NCBI GenBank assembly: GCA_004211435.1
Contig: SECS01000003.1
Location: forward strand, 46,088 to 110,087
Source of the DNA: Novosphingobium sp.
Lineage (GTDB): Bacteria; Pseudomonadota; Alphaproteobacteria; Sphingomonadales; Sphingomonadaceae
Reading direction: 5' to 3'
DNA length: 64,000 nt
A model generated the notes under the pieces. The model saw nothing but the letters and a program-made list of their open reading frames with translations, was not told the DNA's origin and did no database searches. Both the position numbers and the translations under genes were made by a program. Positions 48,121-57,392 of the stretch are shown piece after piece. Numbering within the stretch: the first letter of the stretch is position 1; every line of letters starts with the position of its first letter.

Positions 48121-50000
48121 GCCCGGGCGACGGCCTCGGCGGCGATCATGCGCGCCTCGGCGGCGAGGCCGACGCGATTGAGCGCCGAGACGATGTGATA
48201 GAGGTGGAGCGGGGTCATCTTCGCCCAGCTGTCCCCCTGCATGCCAACACCGGCGAGCAGGGCCACCAAAGTCGCGTTGTCGACCTCGGCTGCCTGGTCG
48301 ATCAAGCGGCTCCAACGGGTCTGGCGCGCCAGATCGAATTCCATGCCCTGGGCGAGATTCTTGGCGACCTCCGGACTGATCCGTCCGAGCCCGGCCAGGC
48401 CAGCGACGAGAAAAGCCGACTTGCGCGTGCCCTCACTGTCGTCGCCGTCGCGGAACGTCTCGATCGATCCGGACGACACCGGCTGCGAACGCGCCGGCGC
48501 GGCGAGTACGAGCAGCGCCCAGGTCTCGCTGCCGAGTTCCGCCTCGTTCGACCAGCGCAGGGCATTGGCGTCGAGCCCGGCCGCGAGCATCGAAGCGACG
48601 AGATCCGAAGCCTTGGCGGCCAGGTCGGGCCCAACGGGCAGGCGCGCGGCAGCGTAGGCGGTCAGCACCTGGCGCGCATAGCGCTGTTCCGCATCGGCCG
48701 TGCCGCTCCAGAGCTGCTCCATCGCACCGAGCCGCGCACTCGGTTCCGCCGCGACATAGGCGTCGCGCAGCAACGACGCGCGTTCCGACCATTCGCCGGT
48801 GATATCGTCGGCCGCGTAGATCTGGCCGTAGAGGTCGATCATCGCCTGGCTAGACAGGATGCCGGCCGCGCCGGCCCGATCGGCCGCGGCCGCACGCGCG
48901 GGCAGGCCGACCATCGGCGCGGTCGCAGTGATATAGTCGTAGCGAACGTCCGCCCCGCGCATAAGCGGCGCGGGTGGCGTCAGCCCCACGGCGATCGCCA
49001 GGCCGTAACGCCACGGCGTCATGTCCTCGACCTTGTCCCATTCGATCGTCACCGCACGGCGCGCGCGGCCGGCAGCGCCCGCATATTTCTGCGCCAGGAG
49101 CACGTCGATGCGCGGCTGCTGACCGCGGTTCAGCGCGCGGTCGAGCTGTGCCAGGCCAGCCGTGCCGTCCCCCTGGAAGACCGTGCAGATCGCCTTGGCC
49201 ATTTCCCAGTGGGCATCGCCGCCGGTCGTGCCCTGCAGCGCCAGCGCCGGACAGAAGCCGGTGAAATCCGCCGTCGCCACGTAAGCGTCGAAGGCGGCGC
49301 GGGTCAGGTCAGGTGTGTAGTTGCCGGTATCGACGTCCTGCACGAGCGCGCGCGCGGCATCGCCTTCGCCCATCCGCACGAGCAACGCGGCGCGCAGTGC
49401 AGCGAAGTCGGCGGGATTCATCTGGGTGGGCGCGTCGAGCCGCGAGGCGAGCGCGCGGCGCAGCAGGATATGCCCCCAGCGCGATACGAGCCTGCCCTTG
49501 TTGCCAGCGAGCGCGGCGCGAACCAGCGAGGCGTTCTGACCGGCCAGCGAGGTCGGCGAAAGGCCGCCCTCGCGCTGATCGAGCAGACCGACCTGCTCCA
49601 TCGAACGGCGCGCCGCGGGCGGAATGTCGGACTTGGGGCGAAGGTCGAGCGCCTCTTCGAGCTGCTCGGGGGTCATGCGCTCGAGCTCTTCGAGCGAGGG
49701 CAGCTTCGCCGATGCCGCAGCCACGGCGGCCGAGGAGACGCGCGGCGCGGTCTCAACCGGGATCGGTTGCACGACGGCCGTCGCAGTGGAGGACGGACTG
49801 GCAGCGGCGCTCGTCGCGCTAGTTGCGCTCGTTGCAGGACGCGGTGCCGGCGTGCGCACCGGCTCGGTACGCGGCGTCTGCGCCTTGGGCGCGGGCTCGT
49901 CGAAGCCGGGCGGGAGCAGCGATTCGGGCGCCTTCTGCGCCAGCGCCCAACCCGAGGTCAGCGCCAAGGCGGTTCCGAGCAGGAGATGCAGCGGCTTCAC
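48117..50000 (-). CDS. Large exported protein of unknown function
   Basis: A 627-residue protein with a signal peptide (MKPLHLLLGTALALTSGWALAQ). A disordered Pro/Thr/Ala/Ser linker (about 30-95, with a repeated SATSATSA stretch) follows, and then a helix-rich C-terminal domain of about 500 residues with no motif I recognise. It may be a periplasmic scaffold or repeat protein. Start GTG in a GTGA overlap with the small membrane gene upstream, and its stop overlaps the xerD start the same way. All three are therefore one coupled unit. Confidence 0.75.
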   Translation of the reverse strand: MKPLHLLLGTALALTSGWALAQKAPESLLPPGFDEPAPKAQTPRTEPVRTPAPRPATSATSATSAAASPSSTATAVVQPIPVETAPRVSSAAVAAASAKLPSLEELERMTPEQLEEALDLRPKSDIPPAARRSMEQVGLLDQREGGLSPTSLAGQNASLVRAALAGNKGRLVSRWGHILLRRALASRLDAPTQMNPADFAALRAALLVRMGEGDAARALVQDVDTGNYTPDLTRAAFDAYVATADFTGFCPALALQGTTGGDAHWEMAKAICTVFQGDGTAGLAQLDRALNRGQQPRIDVLLAQKYAGAAGRARRAVTIEWDKVEDMTPWRYGLAIAVGLTPPAPLMRGADVRYDYITATAPMVGLPARAAAADRAGAAGILSSQAMIDLYGQIYAADDITGEWSERASLLRDAYVAAEPSARLGAMEQLWSGTADAEQRYARQVLTAYAAARLPVGPDLAAKASDLVASMLAAGLDANALRWSNEAELGSETWALLVLAAPARSQPVSSGSIETFRDGDDSEGTRKSAFLVAGLAGLGRISPEVAKNLAQGMEFDLARQTRWSRLIDQAAEVDNATLVALLAGVGMQGDSWAKMTPLHLYHIVSALNRVGLAAEARMIAAEAVARA

Positions 50001-50131
50001 TTGACGATCTCCGGCACGGGAATGGATTGCGAAATCGAATGCACCGGCTCGCGGCCGCCATCGATCCAGGCGTAGGCAAGGACCATAAGCACGATTGCGG
50101 CCACGCCGATCAACAGCCTGCCCTTGCCCAT
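49997..50131 (-). CDS. Small single-helix membrane protein
   Basis: A 44-residue protein, MGKGRLLIGVAAIVLMVLAYAW at the N-terminus, with one hydrophobic helix and a short polar tail EPVHSISQSIPVPEIVK that would face the periplasm. Its stop is inside the GTGA overlap with the large exported protein, so they are co-translated. No homology is recognised. Upstream GTG codons are possible alternative starts. Confidence 0.6.
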   Translation of the reverse strand: MGKGRLLIGVAAIVLMVLAYAWIDGGREPVHSISQSIPVPEIVK

Positions 50132-50232
50132 CGTCACCGTCACTCGCACACCTTCGCTAGACCGGATCGGCGTCCATCGCATTTGGGGCCGACCTTGCGC
50201 TGCCGAGTAGCCTAACTATAGGCGGGCCTGCA

Positions 50233-50823
50233 ATGGACGTTGAAGATTCCCAGCTCTCCACCGGGGAGATCGAGGCCATGGCGCGCCGCATCGATCGCCC
50301 GGTCGTGCTCGTCGGCATGATGGGCGTGGGCAAGTCGAGCGTGGGCAAGCGGCTTGCGACACTGTTCCACTGGCCTTTCGTCGACGCCGACGACGAGATC
50401 GAACGCGCTGCGCAGATGTCCATTCCCGAAATTTTCGCCACGCACGGCGAAGCCTATTTCCGCGACGGCGAACGCCGTGTCATCGCCCGGCTGATCCAGC
50501 AGGAAGGCCCGAACGGCTCGGGAGCGCGACGGGTCATCGCTACCGGCGGCGGCGCCTTCGTCAATCCCGAGACGCGCAGCCTGATCCTCGAACGCGCGAT
50601 CGCGGTCTGGCTCGACAGCGACATCGACACCCTGATCGAGCGCACCGCGCGCAAGGACAACCGCCCGCTGCTCCAGCAGGGCGATCCGCGCGAGACGCTG
50701 ACCCGCCTGCGCGACGAACGCCGCGAGGCCTATGCCCAGGCGCCGATCCACGTGGTCAGCGGCAGCGGCCCGCACGGTCGCACCATCGCCAAGGTTTTGC
50801 AGGGGATCGGACAATGGCTGTAA
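50233..50823 (+). CDS. aroK: Shikimate kinase
   Basis: A 196-residue kinase of the shikimate pathway. The P-loop GMMGVGKS is at residues 28-35, the substrate-binding Asp in FVDADDEIE near 51-53, the Arg in YFRDGE near 77, and GGG at 105-107. Start ATG at MDVEDSQ; the first 20 residues are extra compared with the E. coli enzyme. Its stop overlaps the aroB start by 10 bases. Divergent from the exported-protein genes. Confidence 0.95.
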   Translation: MDVEDSQLSTGEIEAMARRIDRPVVLVGMMGVGKSSVGKRLATLFHWPFVDADDEIERAAQMSIPEIFATHGEAYFRDGERRVIARLIQQEGPNGSGARRVIATGGGAFVNPETRSLILERAIAVWLDSDIDTLIERTARKDNRPLLQQGDPRETLTRLRDERREAYAQAPIHVVSGSGPHGRTIAKVLQGIGQWL

Positions 50824-51920
50824 TCCCGGTAGACATCGCGGGCCGCCCCTACGAAGTTCGCGTCGGCGCCGGCCTCCTGGCCGAACTCGTCGACAATTGC
50901 CGCGGCAAGCTGCGCAAGCGGCGCGTGCCGATCGTAACCGACGCCAATGTCCACGCCGCCTGGGGCGCGGTGATCGATGGCGCGCTGACCGACAACGGCC
51001 ACGAGCCGCACTGGCGCATCCTTCCGGCGGGAGAGGCCACCAAGTCCTGGGAGCACCTGGCCGCGACGGTCGACTGGCTGCTCGAAAGCGAGGTCGAGCG
51101 CGGCGACCACGTCCTGGCGCTCGGCGGCGGTGTGATCGGCGATCTCACCGGCTTCGCAGCCTCGATCCTCAAGCGCGGCTGCCAGTTCATCCAATTGCCT
51201 ACGACCCTGCTGGCCCAGGTCGATTCCTCGGTTGGCGGCAAGACCGCGATCAACACGCCGGCGGGCAAGAACCTCGTTGGCGCATTCCACCAGCCCTCGC
51301 TCGTGCTCGCCGACCTCGCCGTGCTCGACACCTTGCCCGAACGCGAACTGCGCGCGGGCTATGCCGAGGTCGTCAAATACGGCCTGATCGCCGATCCCGA
51401 TTTCTTCGCCTGGTGCGACGGCAACGGCGCGGCGATGCTCGCCGGCGATGCCGCCCTGCGCGAATATGCCGTGGCCTACAGCGTCGGGGCGAAGGCGAAG
51501 ATCGTCCAGGAAGACGAGTTCGAGACGAAGGGCCTGCGCGCTCTGCTCAACCTCGGCCACACCTTCGGTCACGCCCTGGAGGCGCAGACCCATTTTTCCG
51601 ACGCGCTACTTCACGGCGAAGCGGTCGCACTCGGCATGGTGCTCGCCGCGCGCTATTCGGCGCGGCGCGGCTTGATGCCCCGCGCGAGCGCCGATCACGT
51701 CGCCCGCCATTTCGCCGAAATCGGCATGAAGAGCGAGATCGCCCAACTCCGCCTCGACTGCGACGGCCGCGATCTCGTGGCGCACATGCTGCACGACAAG
51801 AAGATGGACGCGGGCACCCTACCCTTCCTGCTGATGCGCGGGATCGGCGAGACCTTCCTCGCCAAGGACGTCGCGCTCGACGATGTCGCGGTGTTTCTCG
51901 AGGAAGAACTGCGGCGCTGA
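50814..51920 (+). CDS. aroB: 3-dehydroquinate synthase
   Basis: A 368-residue NAD- and zinc-dependent enzyme, second step of the shikimate pathway. The NAD-binding GGGVIGDLTGFAAS, the zinc ligands in LLNLGHTFGHALE and HGEAVALGMVL, and the lysine-rich GGKTAIN loop are seen. ATG start 10 bases inside the aroK end, a tightly coupled aroKB operon. Length normal. No other aro genes in the window. Confidence 0.97.
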   Translation: MAVIPVDIAGRPYEVRVGAGLLAELVDNCRGKLRKRRVPIVTDANVHAAWGAVIDGALTDNGHEPHWRILPAGEATKSWEHLAATVDWLLESEVERGDHVLALGGGVIGDLTGFAASILKRGCQFIQLPTTLLAQVDSSVGGKTAINTPAGKNLVGAFHQPSLVLADLAVLDTLPERELRAGYAEVVKYGLIADPDFFAWCDGNGAAMLAGDAALREYAVAYSVGAKAKIVQEDEFETKGLRALLNLGHTFGHALEAQTHFSDALLHGEAVALGMVLAARYSARRGLMPRASADHVARHFAEIGMKSEIAQLRLDCDGRDLVAHMLHDKKMDAGTLPFLLMRGIGETFLAKDVALDDVAVFLEEELRR

Positions 51921-52020
51921 GCGCTGCTTTCAAACCGTCAAATCTTCATTGGATTACAGCGACTCGCTGGATTCAGGCGCCTGCGCATCTTGCCTCACAA
52001 CTTTTCGCCCTCTAAGCGCG

Positions 52021-52039
52021 AATGCGAATCAGTCGCATT
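52021..52039 (+). promoter_or_regulatory. Fur-box-like palindrome
   Basis: AATGCGA-ATCAG-TCGCATT is a perfect 7-bp inverted repeat with 5-base spacer, 21 bases before the siderophore receptor start. The NATGCGA half-site and total 19-bp length match iron-responsive Fur/Irr-type operators of GC-rich alphaproteobacteria. Binding is inferred from the site plus the gene it precedes. Confidence 0.75.
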
Positions 52040-52059
52040 ATAAGAAATGAGGGCAATCG

Positions 52060-54396
52060 ATGATCAATCTTTCCGCCGCGCCGCGGCGCCGTTCGACCGC
52101 GAGCTGGCGTCTTGACCTGTCCCGCGCCGCTTTCGCGGCCGCCCTCCTCGCGACGGGCTCGACCGCCCATGCCGCCGAGGCCGAGACCAGCGACGAGCAG
52201 ATCGTCGTCACCGGCCTGCGCGCCGCCGAAGTCGCCTCGGGCACGAAAACCTCGACCCCGCTGATCGAAACCGCGCAGACGATCACCGTGATCGACGCCG
52301 AAGAGCTCGAGCGTCGCAACGCGATCTCGCTCAACCAGGCGCTCAGCTATGTTGCCGGCGTCGCGGTCAACCAGCGCGGCGGCACCGTCACCCGCTACGA
52401 CCAGATGGTCCTGCGCGGCTTCGCGCCCGGCATCTTCGTCGATGGCATGCGCTCGATCGCGGGACCTTATTCGACGCCGCAGACCGACTTCAACCGCATC
52501 GCCCAGATCGACATCATGAAGGGCCCGGCCTCGGTGCTCTACGGCAACGGCACGCCGGGCGGCCTGATCAACATCACCAGCAAGAAGCCCGAGGCCGAGG
52601 CTTCGGGCAGCTTCGAGGCGCAGGCAGGCAACTACGACTTCTTCCGCGCCGTCGGCGACGTCAACCAGCCGCTTGGTGCCGACGCCAAGTGGCGCGTGCG
52701 CCTGGTCGGCGGCTGGCAGAAGGGCGACGGCTTCACCAAGCAGACCTTCAGCGAGCGCTGGCACGTCAGCCCGTCGATCGCCTTCGTGCCCGACGATCAG
52801 ACCAGCATCACCGTGATCGCCGCTTACCAGCACGCACCCTCGGGGGGCGGCTATTCGGGCGTGCCGGCCTACGGCACGGTCCTGCCCAGCACCGCCGGCA
52901 AGATCGCGCTCCACATCAACACGGGCGAACCGGGCTACGAGGTCTACGACCACAAGGCCAAGTCAGTTTCCGCCTTCTTCCGCCACGAGTTCAACGAGCA
53001 CTTGGCCTGGCGAACGAACTTCCGGTTCCAGAATAACAAGCTCAACTACCGTCAGATCTACGTCGGCGGCTTCCTGACCACGGGCACGGGGCTCAACATC
53101 AACACCGACTACGCGAACATCCTGCGCGGCGGCGGCGGCGCCGACGAGGATTTCGACACGCTGACGATCGACAACAACCTCAATGCCAAGTTCGCCACCT
53201 TCGGCATCGAGCACGACGTCCTGGTCGGGATCGACTACCTGCGTATCACCGGCGAGAACTTCCAGCAGTTCAACACGGGCCAGACGACCAATCCGCTGAC
53301 CTCGATCCCCAACCTCAACCTCTTCGCGCCGGTCTATGGCCGGTCGATCCCAGCCTACGATCTGACCCAGCTCTCGGCCGCCTATGTCAACACGATCAGC
53401 AAGCGCGATCAGACGGGCGTCTATATCCAGGATCAGATGAAGCTCGGCCGGCTCAACCTGATCGCCAGCGGCCGCTGGGACTGGTTCGAGCAGCGCACGA
53501 TCAACAAGAAGACCACGCCGAACACCGTGACGCCGCTGTCGCAGACCGCCTTCACGATGCGCCTCGGCGCGCTTTACGAGTTCGCCTTCGGTCTCTCGCC
53601 CTATGTCAGCTATTCGGAAAGCTTCGAGCCGCAGGCGGGCACCGACTACCTCGGCAACCTCTTCGTGCCGACCACGGGCAAGATGTGGGAAGCCGGCCTC
53701 AAGTTCCAGCCACAGGGCGTGCAGGCGCTGTTCACCTTGTCCGTCTACGACCTCAAGCGCCAGAACGTGCCCGTCGGCGATCCGCTGGCCGGCACCGGCG
53801 GCCGCCCGACCAACTCGCAGGTGCAGATCGGCGAGACGCGCGTGCGTGGCGTCGAGATCGAGGGCCGCGGCGAGATTACGCCGGGCTTCGACGTGATCTT
53901 CGCGGGCTCCTACACCGATGCCGTGATCACCCAGGGCACGCCCGCCGTCGCGCCGGTCGCGGCCACGGCGACCCGGCTCGGCAATGCCGGCACGCCCTCA
54001 ACCACGGGCACGCCAGCGCTCGGCGTGCCGAGGTGGCAGGCCTCGGCTTTCCTGTCCTACGACTTCGGCGCGAACAAGGATCGTCAGGGCGGGCTCGCGG
54101 GCCTAAAACTCGGCGCGGGCGTCCGCTATGTCGACGGGTCCTACGGCTCGACCATCTACAAGGTGGTCAACAGCGTGACGACCTTCGAGATGTTCAAGAC
54201 AAAGGCCTTCACCCTGTTCGACGCGATGATCGGCTACGACCTCGGCCGTGCCGCGCCTTCGCTCGAGGGGCTGAGCCTGGCAGTCAACGCGCAGAACCTG
54301 TTCGACAAGGAGCACATCTCTGCCTGTCCGTTCAGCAACTCGTGCTACTTCGGCGCCTCGCGCACCGTGGTTGGCTCGCTGCGCTACAAGTGGTGA
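52060..54396 (+). CDS. TonB-dependent siderophore receptor
   Basis: A 778-residue outer-membrane receptor. A signal peptide (about residues 1-41, ending AHAAEA) is followed by the TonB box EQIVVTG and a plug domain (VIDAEELERR through LRGFAPGIFVDGMR and VLYGNGTPGGLINITSKKP, the siderophore-receptor signature). A beta-barrel ends in the aromatic terminal residues LRYKW. A Fur-box-like palindrome lies just upstream, consistent with derepression in low iron. No siderophore synthesis or ABC transporter genes flank it, so its ligand is probably a siderophore made by other species. Confidence 0.94.
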   Translation: MINLSAAPRRRSTASWRLDLSRAAFAAALLATGSTAHAAEAETSDEQIVVTGLRAAEVASGTKTSTPLIETAQTITVIDAEELERRNAISLNQALSYVAGVAVNQRGGTVTRYDQMVLRGFAPGIFVDGMRSIAGPYSTPQTDFNRIAQIDIMKGPASVLYGNGTPGGLINITSKKPEAEASGSFEAQAGNYDFFRAVGDVNQPLGADAKWRVRLVGGWQKGDGFTKQTFSERWHVSPSIAFVPDDQTSITVIAAYQHAPSGGGYSGVPAYGTVLPSTAGKIALHINTGEPGYEVYDHKAKSVSAFFRHEFNEHLAWRTNFRFQNNKLNYRQIYVGGFLTTGTGLNINTDYANILRGGGGADEDFDTLTIDNNLNAKFATFGIEHDVLVGIDYLRITGENFQQFNTGQTTNPLTSIPNLNLFAPVYGRSIPAYDLTQLSAAYVNTISKRDQTGVYIQDQMKLGRLNLIASGRWDWFEQRTINKKTTPNTVTPLSQTAFTMRLGALYEFAFGLSPYVSYSESFEPQAGTDYLGNLFVPTTGKMWEAGLKFQPQGVQALFTLSVYDLKRQNVPVGDPLAGTGGRPTNSQVQIGETRVRGVEIEGRGEITPGFDVIFAGSYTDAVITQGTPAVAPVAATATRLGNAGTPSTTGTPALGVPRWQASAFLSYDFGANKDRQGGLAGLKLGAGVRYVDGSYGSTIYKVVNSVTTFEMFKTKAFTLFDAMIGYDLGRAAPSLEGLSLAVNAQNLFDKEHISACPFSNSCYFGASRTVVGSLRYKW

Positions 54397-54404
54397 GAAC
54401 GATC

Positions 54405-54426
54405 GGGGCGGTTGACGGGCCGCCCC
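54405..54426. terminator. Hairpin between convergent genes
   Basis: GGGGCGG pairs with CCGCCCC around an 8-base loop, just past the receptor stop. No clear U-tract. Confidence 0.5.
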
Positions 54427-54429
54427 GCC

Positions 54430-54810
54430 TCAGCGGGGATGCAGCCTGGCGAGGGCGATCCCCGCGAGGTTCTGCGATCGCTTGACGTAGCGGATCGGCG
54501 GCAGACCCGCCTCCCCTGCCAGATCGCGCAAAGTCTGAAGGTGGCCGACCGCGGCGCCGCGGCATTTCACGGCGCCGGTCGCCGGCCCGATGACCGAGGC
54601 CGCATCGCCCAGCAGCACGACGTCGCGGGTGCCGAGCGTCTGCACCAGGCATAGCGCCTCGATCAGTGCCAGCCATTCGGCGTCCTGGTTGGTGCCCTCC
54701 CCCATATCGGTGCGCAGGTAGACCTGCCCGCCCGCGACGACGGCGATCTCGATCGCACCGGGATTGGGCCGGCAACCGCCATCGAAGAACACTTTCAAGC
54801 GCGACGGCAT
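54430..54810 (-). CDS. RNase H-like protein, fourth catalytic Asp missing
   Basis: A 126-residue protein with an RNase HI-like fold. Asp10 (FFDGGCRPNPG), Glu45 (DAEWLALIEAL) and Asp69 (VLLGDAASV) match the first three catalytic residues. The fourth Asp, normally in the C-terminal NxxAD motif, is replaced by Gly117 (RSQNLAGIAL). It is probably a reverse-transcriptase-like/RNase H-like family member with reduced or altered activity. The start at MPSRLKV was chosen at the fold boundary. Convergent with the receptor, divergent from the pseudouridine synthase. Confidence 0.82.
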   Translation of the reverse strand: MPSRLKVFFDGGCRPNPGAIEIAVVAGGQVYLRTDMGEGTNQDAEWLALIEALCLVQTLGTRDVVLLGDAASVIGPATGAVKCRGAAVGHLQTLRDLAGEAGLPPIRYVKRSQNLAGIALARLHPR

Positions 54811-54855
54811 TTTCGGCCCCTTGGTCTGGTCGCCATGACGTGGCAAAGGCCGACC

Positions 54856-55398
54856 ATGTCGCGACTGGTCCTGTTCAACAAGCCTTACGGGGTGCTCTGC
54901 CAGTTCAGCGACAGCCGCTCTCCCACGCCGCGACCGACGCTGTCGGACTTCATCGACCTACCCGGCGTCTATCCGGCCGGACGGCTCGATCTCGACAGCG
55001 AAGGCTTGTTGCTGCTCACCGACGATGGCCGACTGCAGGCGCGGATCGCCGACCCGAAGTTCAAGACGGCCAAGACATATCTCGTGCAGGTCGAAGGGGA
55101 TCCGAGCGAACAGTTGCTGGAAGACCTGCGCCGGGGCGTCATGCTCAAGGACGGCCCCACCCGCCCCGCCGAGGTCGAACGGATTGCGGACCCGGAACTC
55201 TGGCCGCGCAACCCGCCGGTGCGGTTCCGCAAGACCGTGCCCGACACCTGGATCAGGCTGACGATCCGTGAGGGCCGCAACCGCCAGGTCCGGCGGATGA
55301 CCGCGGCGATCGGCCATCCCACCTTGCGGCTCGTACGATGGCGCGTCGGCGATTGGTCGCTCGACGACCTGCCGCCCGGGGCTTGGCGCCCGGCCTAG
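54856..55398 (+). CDS. rRNA pseudouridine synthase (RluE type)
   Basis: A 180-residue RsuA-family enzyme. The catalytic Asp is in AGRLDLDSEGLLLLT, with the C-terminal VRRMTAAIGHPTLRLVRWRVG typical of RluE/RluB. It lacks the N-terminal S4 domain, as in RluE, which modifies U2457 in 23S rRNA. The start was taken at MSRLVLFNKPYG; an earlier ATG adds seven residues. The stop overlaps the response regulator's stop by three bases (55396-55398). Confidence 0.9.
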   Translation: MSRLVLFNKPYGVLCQFSDSRSPTPRPTLSDFIDLPGVYPAGRLDLDSEGLLLLTDDGRLQARIADPKFKTAKTYLVQVEGDPSEQLLEDLRRGVMLKDGPTRPAEVERIADPELWPRNPPVRFRKTVPDTWIRLTIREGRNRQVRRMTAAIGHPTLRLVRWRVGDWSLDDLPPGAWRPA

Positions 55399-55775
55399 CT
55401 GCGATCTGGACCGGACGCCCTGGCCTGTAGCGCCGAGTTCAGTTGATCGGGCGTGAAAGGCTTGGCCACGAAGGTGAGATCCGACTCTTCGGCCTGATCG
55501 GCATAGTCGGGCTCGCCCGAGGTGATAACGATCCTCACTTCGGGCCAGCGCTCCTGCACGGTTCTGGCAAGGGCAAAGCCGTCGAGCCCGCCGGGCATCT
55601 CGACGTCGGTGAGCATGATCTGGAACTCGGTCGGCCCCTCCAGCTCCATGATCGCGTCTTCGGCGCTGAACGCCCCTACAGTTAGGTAGCCGGCCTCTTC
55701 GGCGACATCGCATTCATAGAGCCGAGTCAGCGGCTCGTCGTCGACGACGAGAATCACGGGTTGGGCATTTTCCAC
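55395..55775 (-). CDS. Single-domain response regulator
   Basis: A 126-residue receiver domain with the acidic pocket Asp12/Asp13 (VVDDEP), the phospho-acceptor Asp57 (LTDVEMPGG), the Thr85 switch (VITSGEP) and Lys105 (AKPFTPD). There is no output domain, so it acts by protein contact, as CpdR- or DivK-like regulators do, though this is not one of them by sequence that I recognise. The start is likely GTG (VENAQPV) behind GGGAG; a TTG 16 codons upstream is possible. No kinase is adjacent. Confidence 0.88.
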   Translation of the reverse strand: MENAQPVILVVDDEPLTRLYECDVAEEAGYLTVGAFSAEDAIMELEGPTEFQIMLTDVEMPGGLDGFALARTVQERWPEVRIVITSGEPDYADQAEESDLTFVAKPFTPDQLNSALQARASGPDRS

Positions 55776-55997
55776 GGCTTTTGCTCCCAAGCTTGCCTCC
55801 GAGACCCGCGTATTCGTGGCCAACGCAGCCGCAGAGCCGAGGGTTCCTCCTGCGAGCGAGTCCCGCCCCTTTCAGCCGCGGCCGGAGCGATTCGCGCGCC
55901 GGATCGAGCGATCGGACAAAGTCTGCGGTCGCATCGCACCGCTTGCCCTGTGCGCCGACACTGCTAACAGCACTGTAAGCATTTCACCGGAGAGCGC

Positions 55998-57392
55998 ATG
56001 ACCGCGGCCGAAGCCACCCCCGAACTCGCCCCAAATCCCCACGACACCGCTTTCCTCGGCCATCCCAAGGGCCTCGGCTATCTGGCCGTCGTCGAGGGCT
56101 GCGAGCGGTTCTCGTACTACTCGATGCAGACCTTGCTCGTGCTCTACATGGTCAAGTATCTGCTGCTGCCCGAGCATATCGGCGGAGTGATCGGGCTCGA
56201 TTGGCTGCGGGCGAACTATTACACCGGGCTAGAAGGACAGCCGCTCGCCTCGGCGCTGTTCGGCGACTATACCGCGCTGGTCTACCTGACCCCGATCCTC
56301 GGCGGCGTGATCGCCGACCGCTGGCTCGGCCGCCGCACCACCCTGATCCTCGGCGGTCTGATCATGGCGCTCGGCCATTTCCTCATGGCCTTCGAGGGCT
56401 CATTCCTCTTCGCGCTGCTATCGCTCGTCGTCGGCGTCGGGCTGTTCAAGGGCAACATCGCCAGCCAGGTCGGCGAGCTCTATTCCGAGAGCGACCTGCG
56501 TCGCGCGATGGCCTTCCAGATCTTCTACATCGCGATCAACGTCAGCGTCATCGCCGCGCCGCTTGTCTCGGGCACCTTGGGCGAGAAGATGGGCTGGCAC
56601 TGGGGCTTCGGCGCCGCAGGCGTGGTCATGGTGATCGGCCTTCTGATCTACCTCGGCGCCGCGCGCTGGCTGCCCGCCGACAACCGCCCCTCCAAGCAGA
56701 ACAAGGCCGAGCGCGCGAAGATGCAGGGCAACGACTGGCTGCGTCTGACCGCGGTGATCCTGCTCGTGCCGATCTTGGCGATGTCGCTGCTGACCAACCA
56801 GGAAATCTTCAACGCCTATCTCGTCTGGGCTGACGAGCACTTCCAGCTGACCTTCATGGGCCAGACCCTGCCGACGAGTTGGATGATTACGATCGACGCC
56901 ACCTTCAGCTTCTCGATGCTGGTCGCCGTCGCACTGTTCTGGAAGTGGTGGAGCACCAAGTGGCGGGAGCCCGACGATTTCACCAAGATGATCATCGGCA
57001 GCCTGTTTTCGATGGCCGGCGGCGCCTGCCTGTTCATGGCCGCGGCGACACAGGGCGACGGCAAGATCGGGCTGTTCTGGCCGGTGATGTTCCACCTGCT
57101 CAACTCGATCGCCTTCTCGCACATTCTGCCCGTCAGCCTGGCGCTGTTCTCGCGCCTCGCGCCCAAGGCGATCAACGCGACCGTGCTCGGCATCTACTAT
57201 CTGTCCTTCTTCGCGGCGAACAAGGTCGTCGGCACGGTCGGCGGCTGGTACTCGTCGATGCCGACGACGACCTTCTGGTTGCTGCACATCGGCGCCGCGG
57301 GCGTGGGCCTCGTCGCCTTCACGCTGTTCAAGCTGCTCGTCGCGCCCCGGCTGCTGCGCGAAGCCGCGCCCGAGGACGTCGCGCTCGCCTAA
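55998..57392 (+). CDS. Peptide MFS transporter (POT/PTR2 family)
   Basis: A 464-residue inner-membrane protein with 12 to 14 helices. The family motif EGCERFSYYSM (ExxERF near residue 34) and the loop GGVIADRWLGRRTTLILGG identify a proton-coupled di/tripeptide importer. Start ATG behind CGGAGAG. It has no operon partner; the DUF488 gene is convergent, with a 4-base overlap of the ends. Confidence 0.93.
   Translation: MTAAEATPELAPNPHDTAFLGHPKGLGYLAVVEGCERFSYYSMQTLLVLYMVKYLLLPEHIGGVIGLDWLRANYYTGLEGQPLASALFGDYTALVYLTPILGGVIADRWLGRRTTLILGGLIMALGHFLMAFEGSFLFALLSLVVGVGLFKGNIASQVGELYSESDLRRAMAFQIFYIAINVSVIAAPLVSGTLGEKMGWHWGFGAAGVVMVIGLLIYLGAARWLPADNRPSKQNKAERAKMQGNDWLRLTAVILLVPILAMSLLTNQEIFNAYLVWADEHFQLTFMGQTLPTSWMITIDATFSFSMLVAVALFWKWWSTKWREPDDFTKMIIGSLFSMAGGACLFMAAATQGDGKIGLFWPVMFHLLNSIAFSHILPVSLALFSRLAPKAINATVLGIYYLSFFAANKVVGTVGGWYSSMPTTTFWLLHIGAAGVGLVAFTLFKLLVAPRLLREAAPEDVALA

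Noticed and set aside
55395..55775. Response regulator as the DivK or CpdR partner of the DivL-like kinase
   Set aside because: It is 18 kb away and lacks the sequence features I associate with DivK or CpdR, so the link is unsupported.
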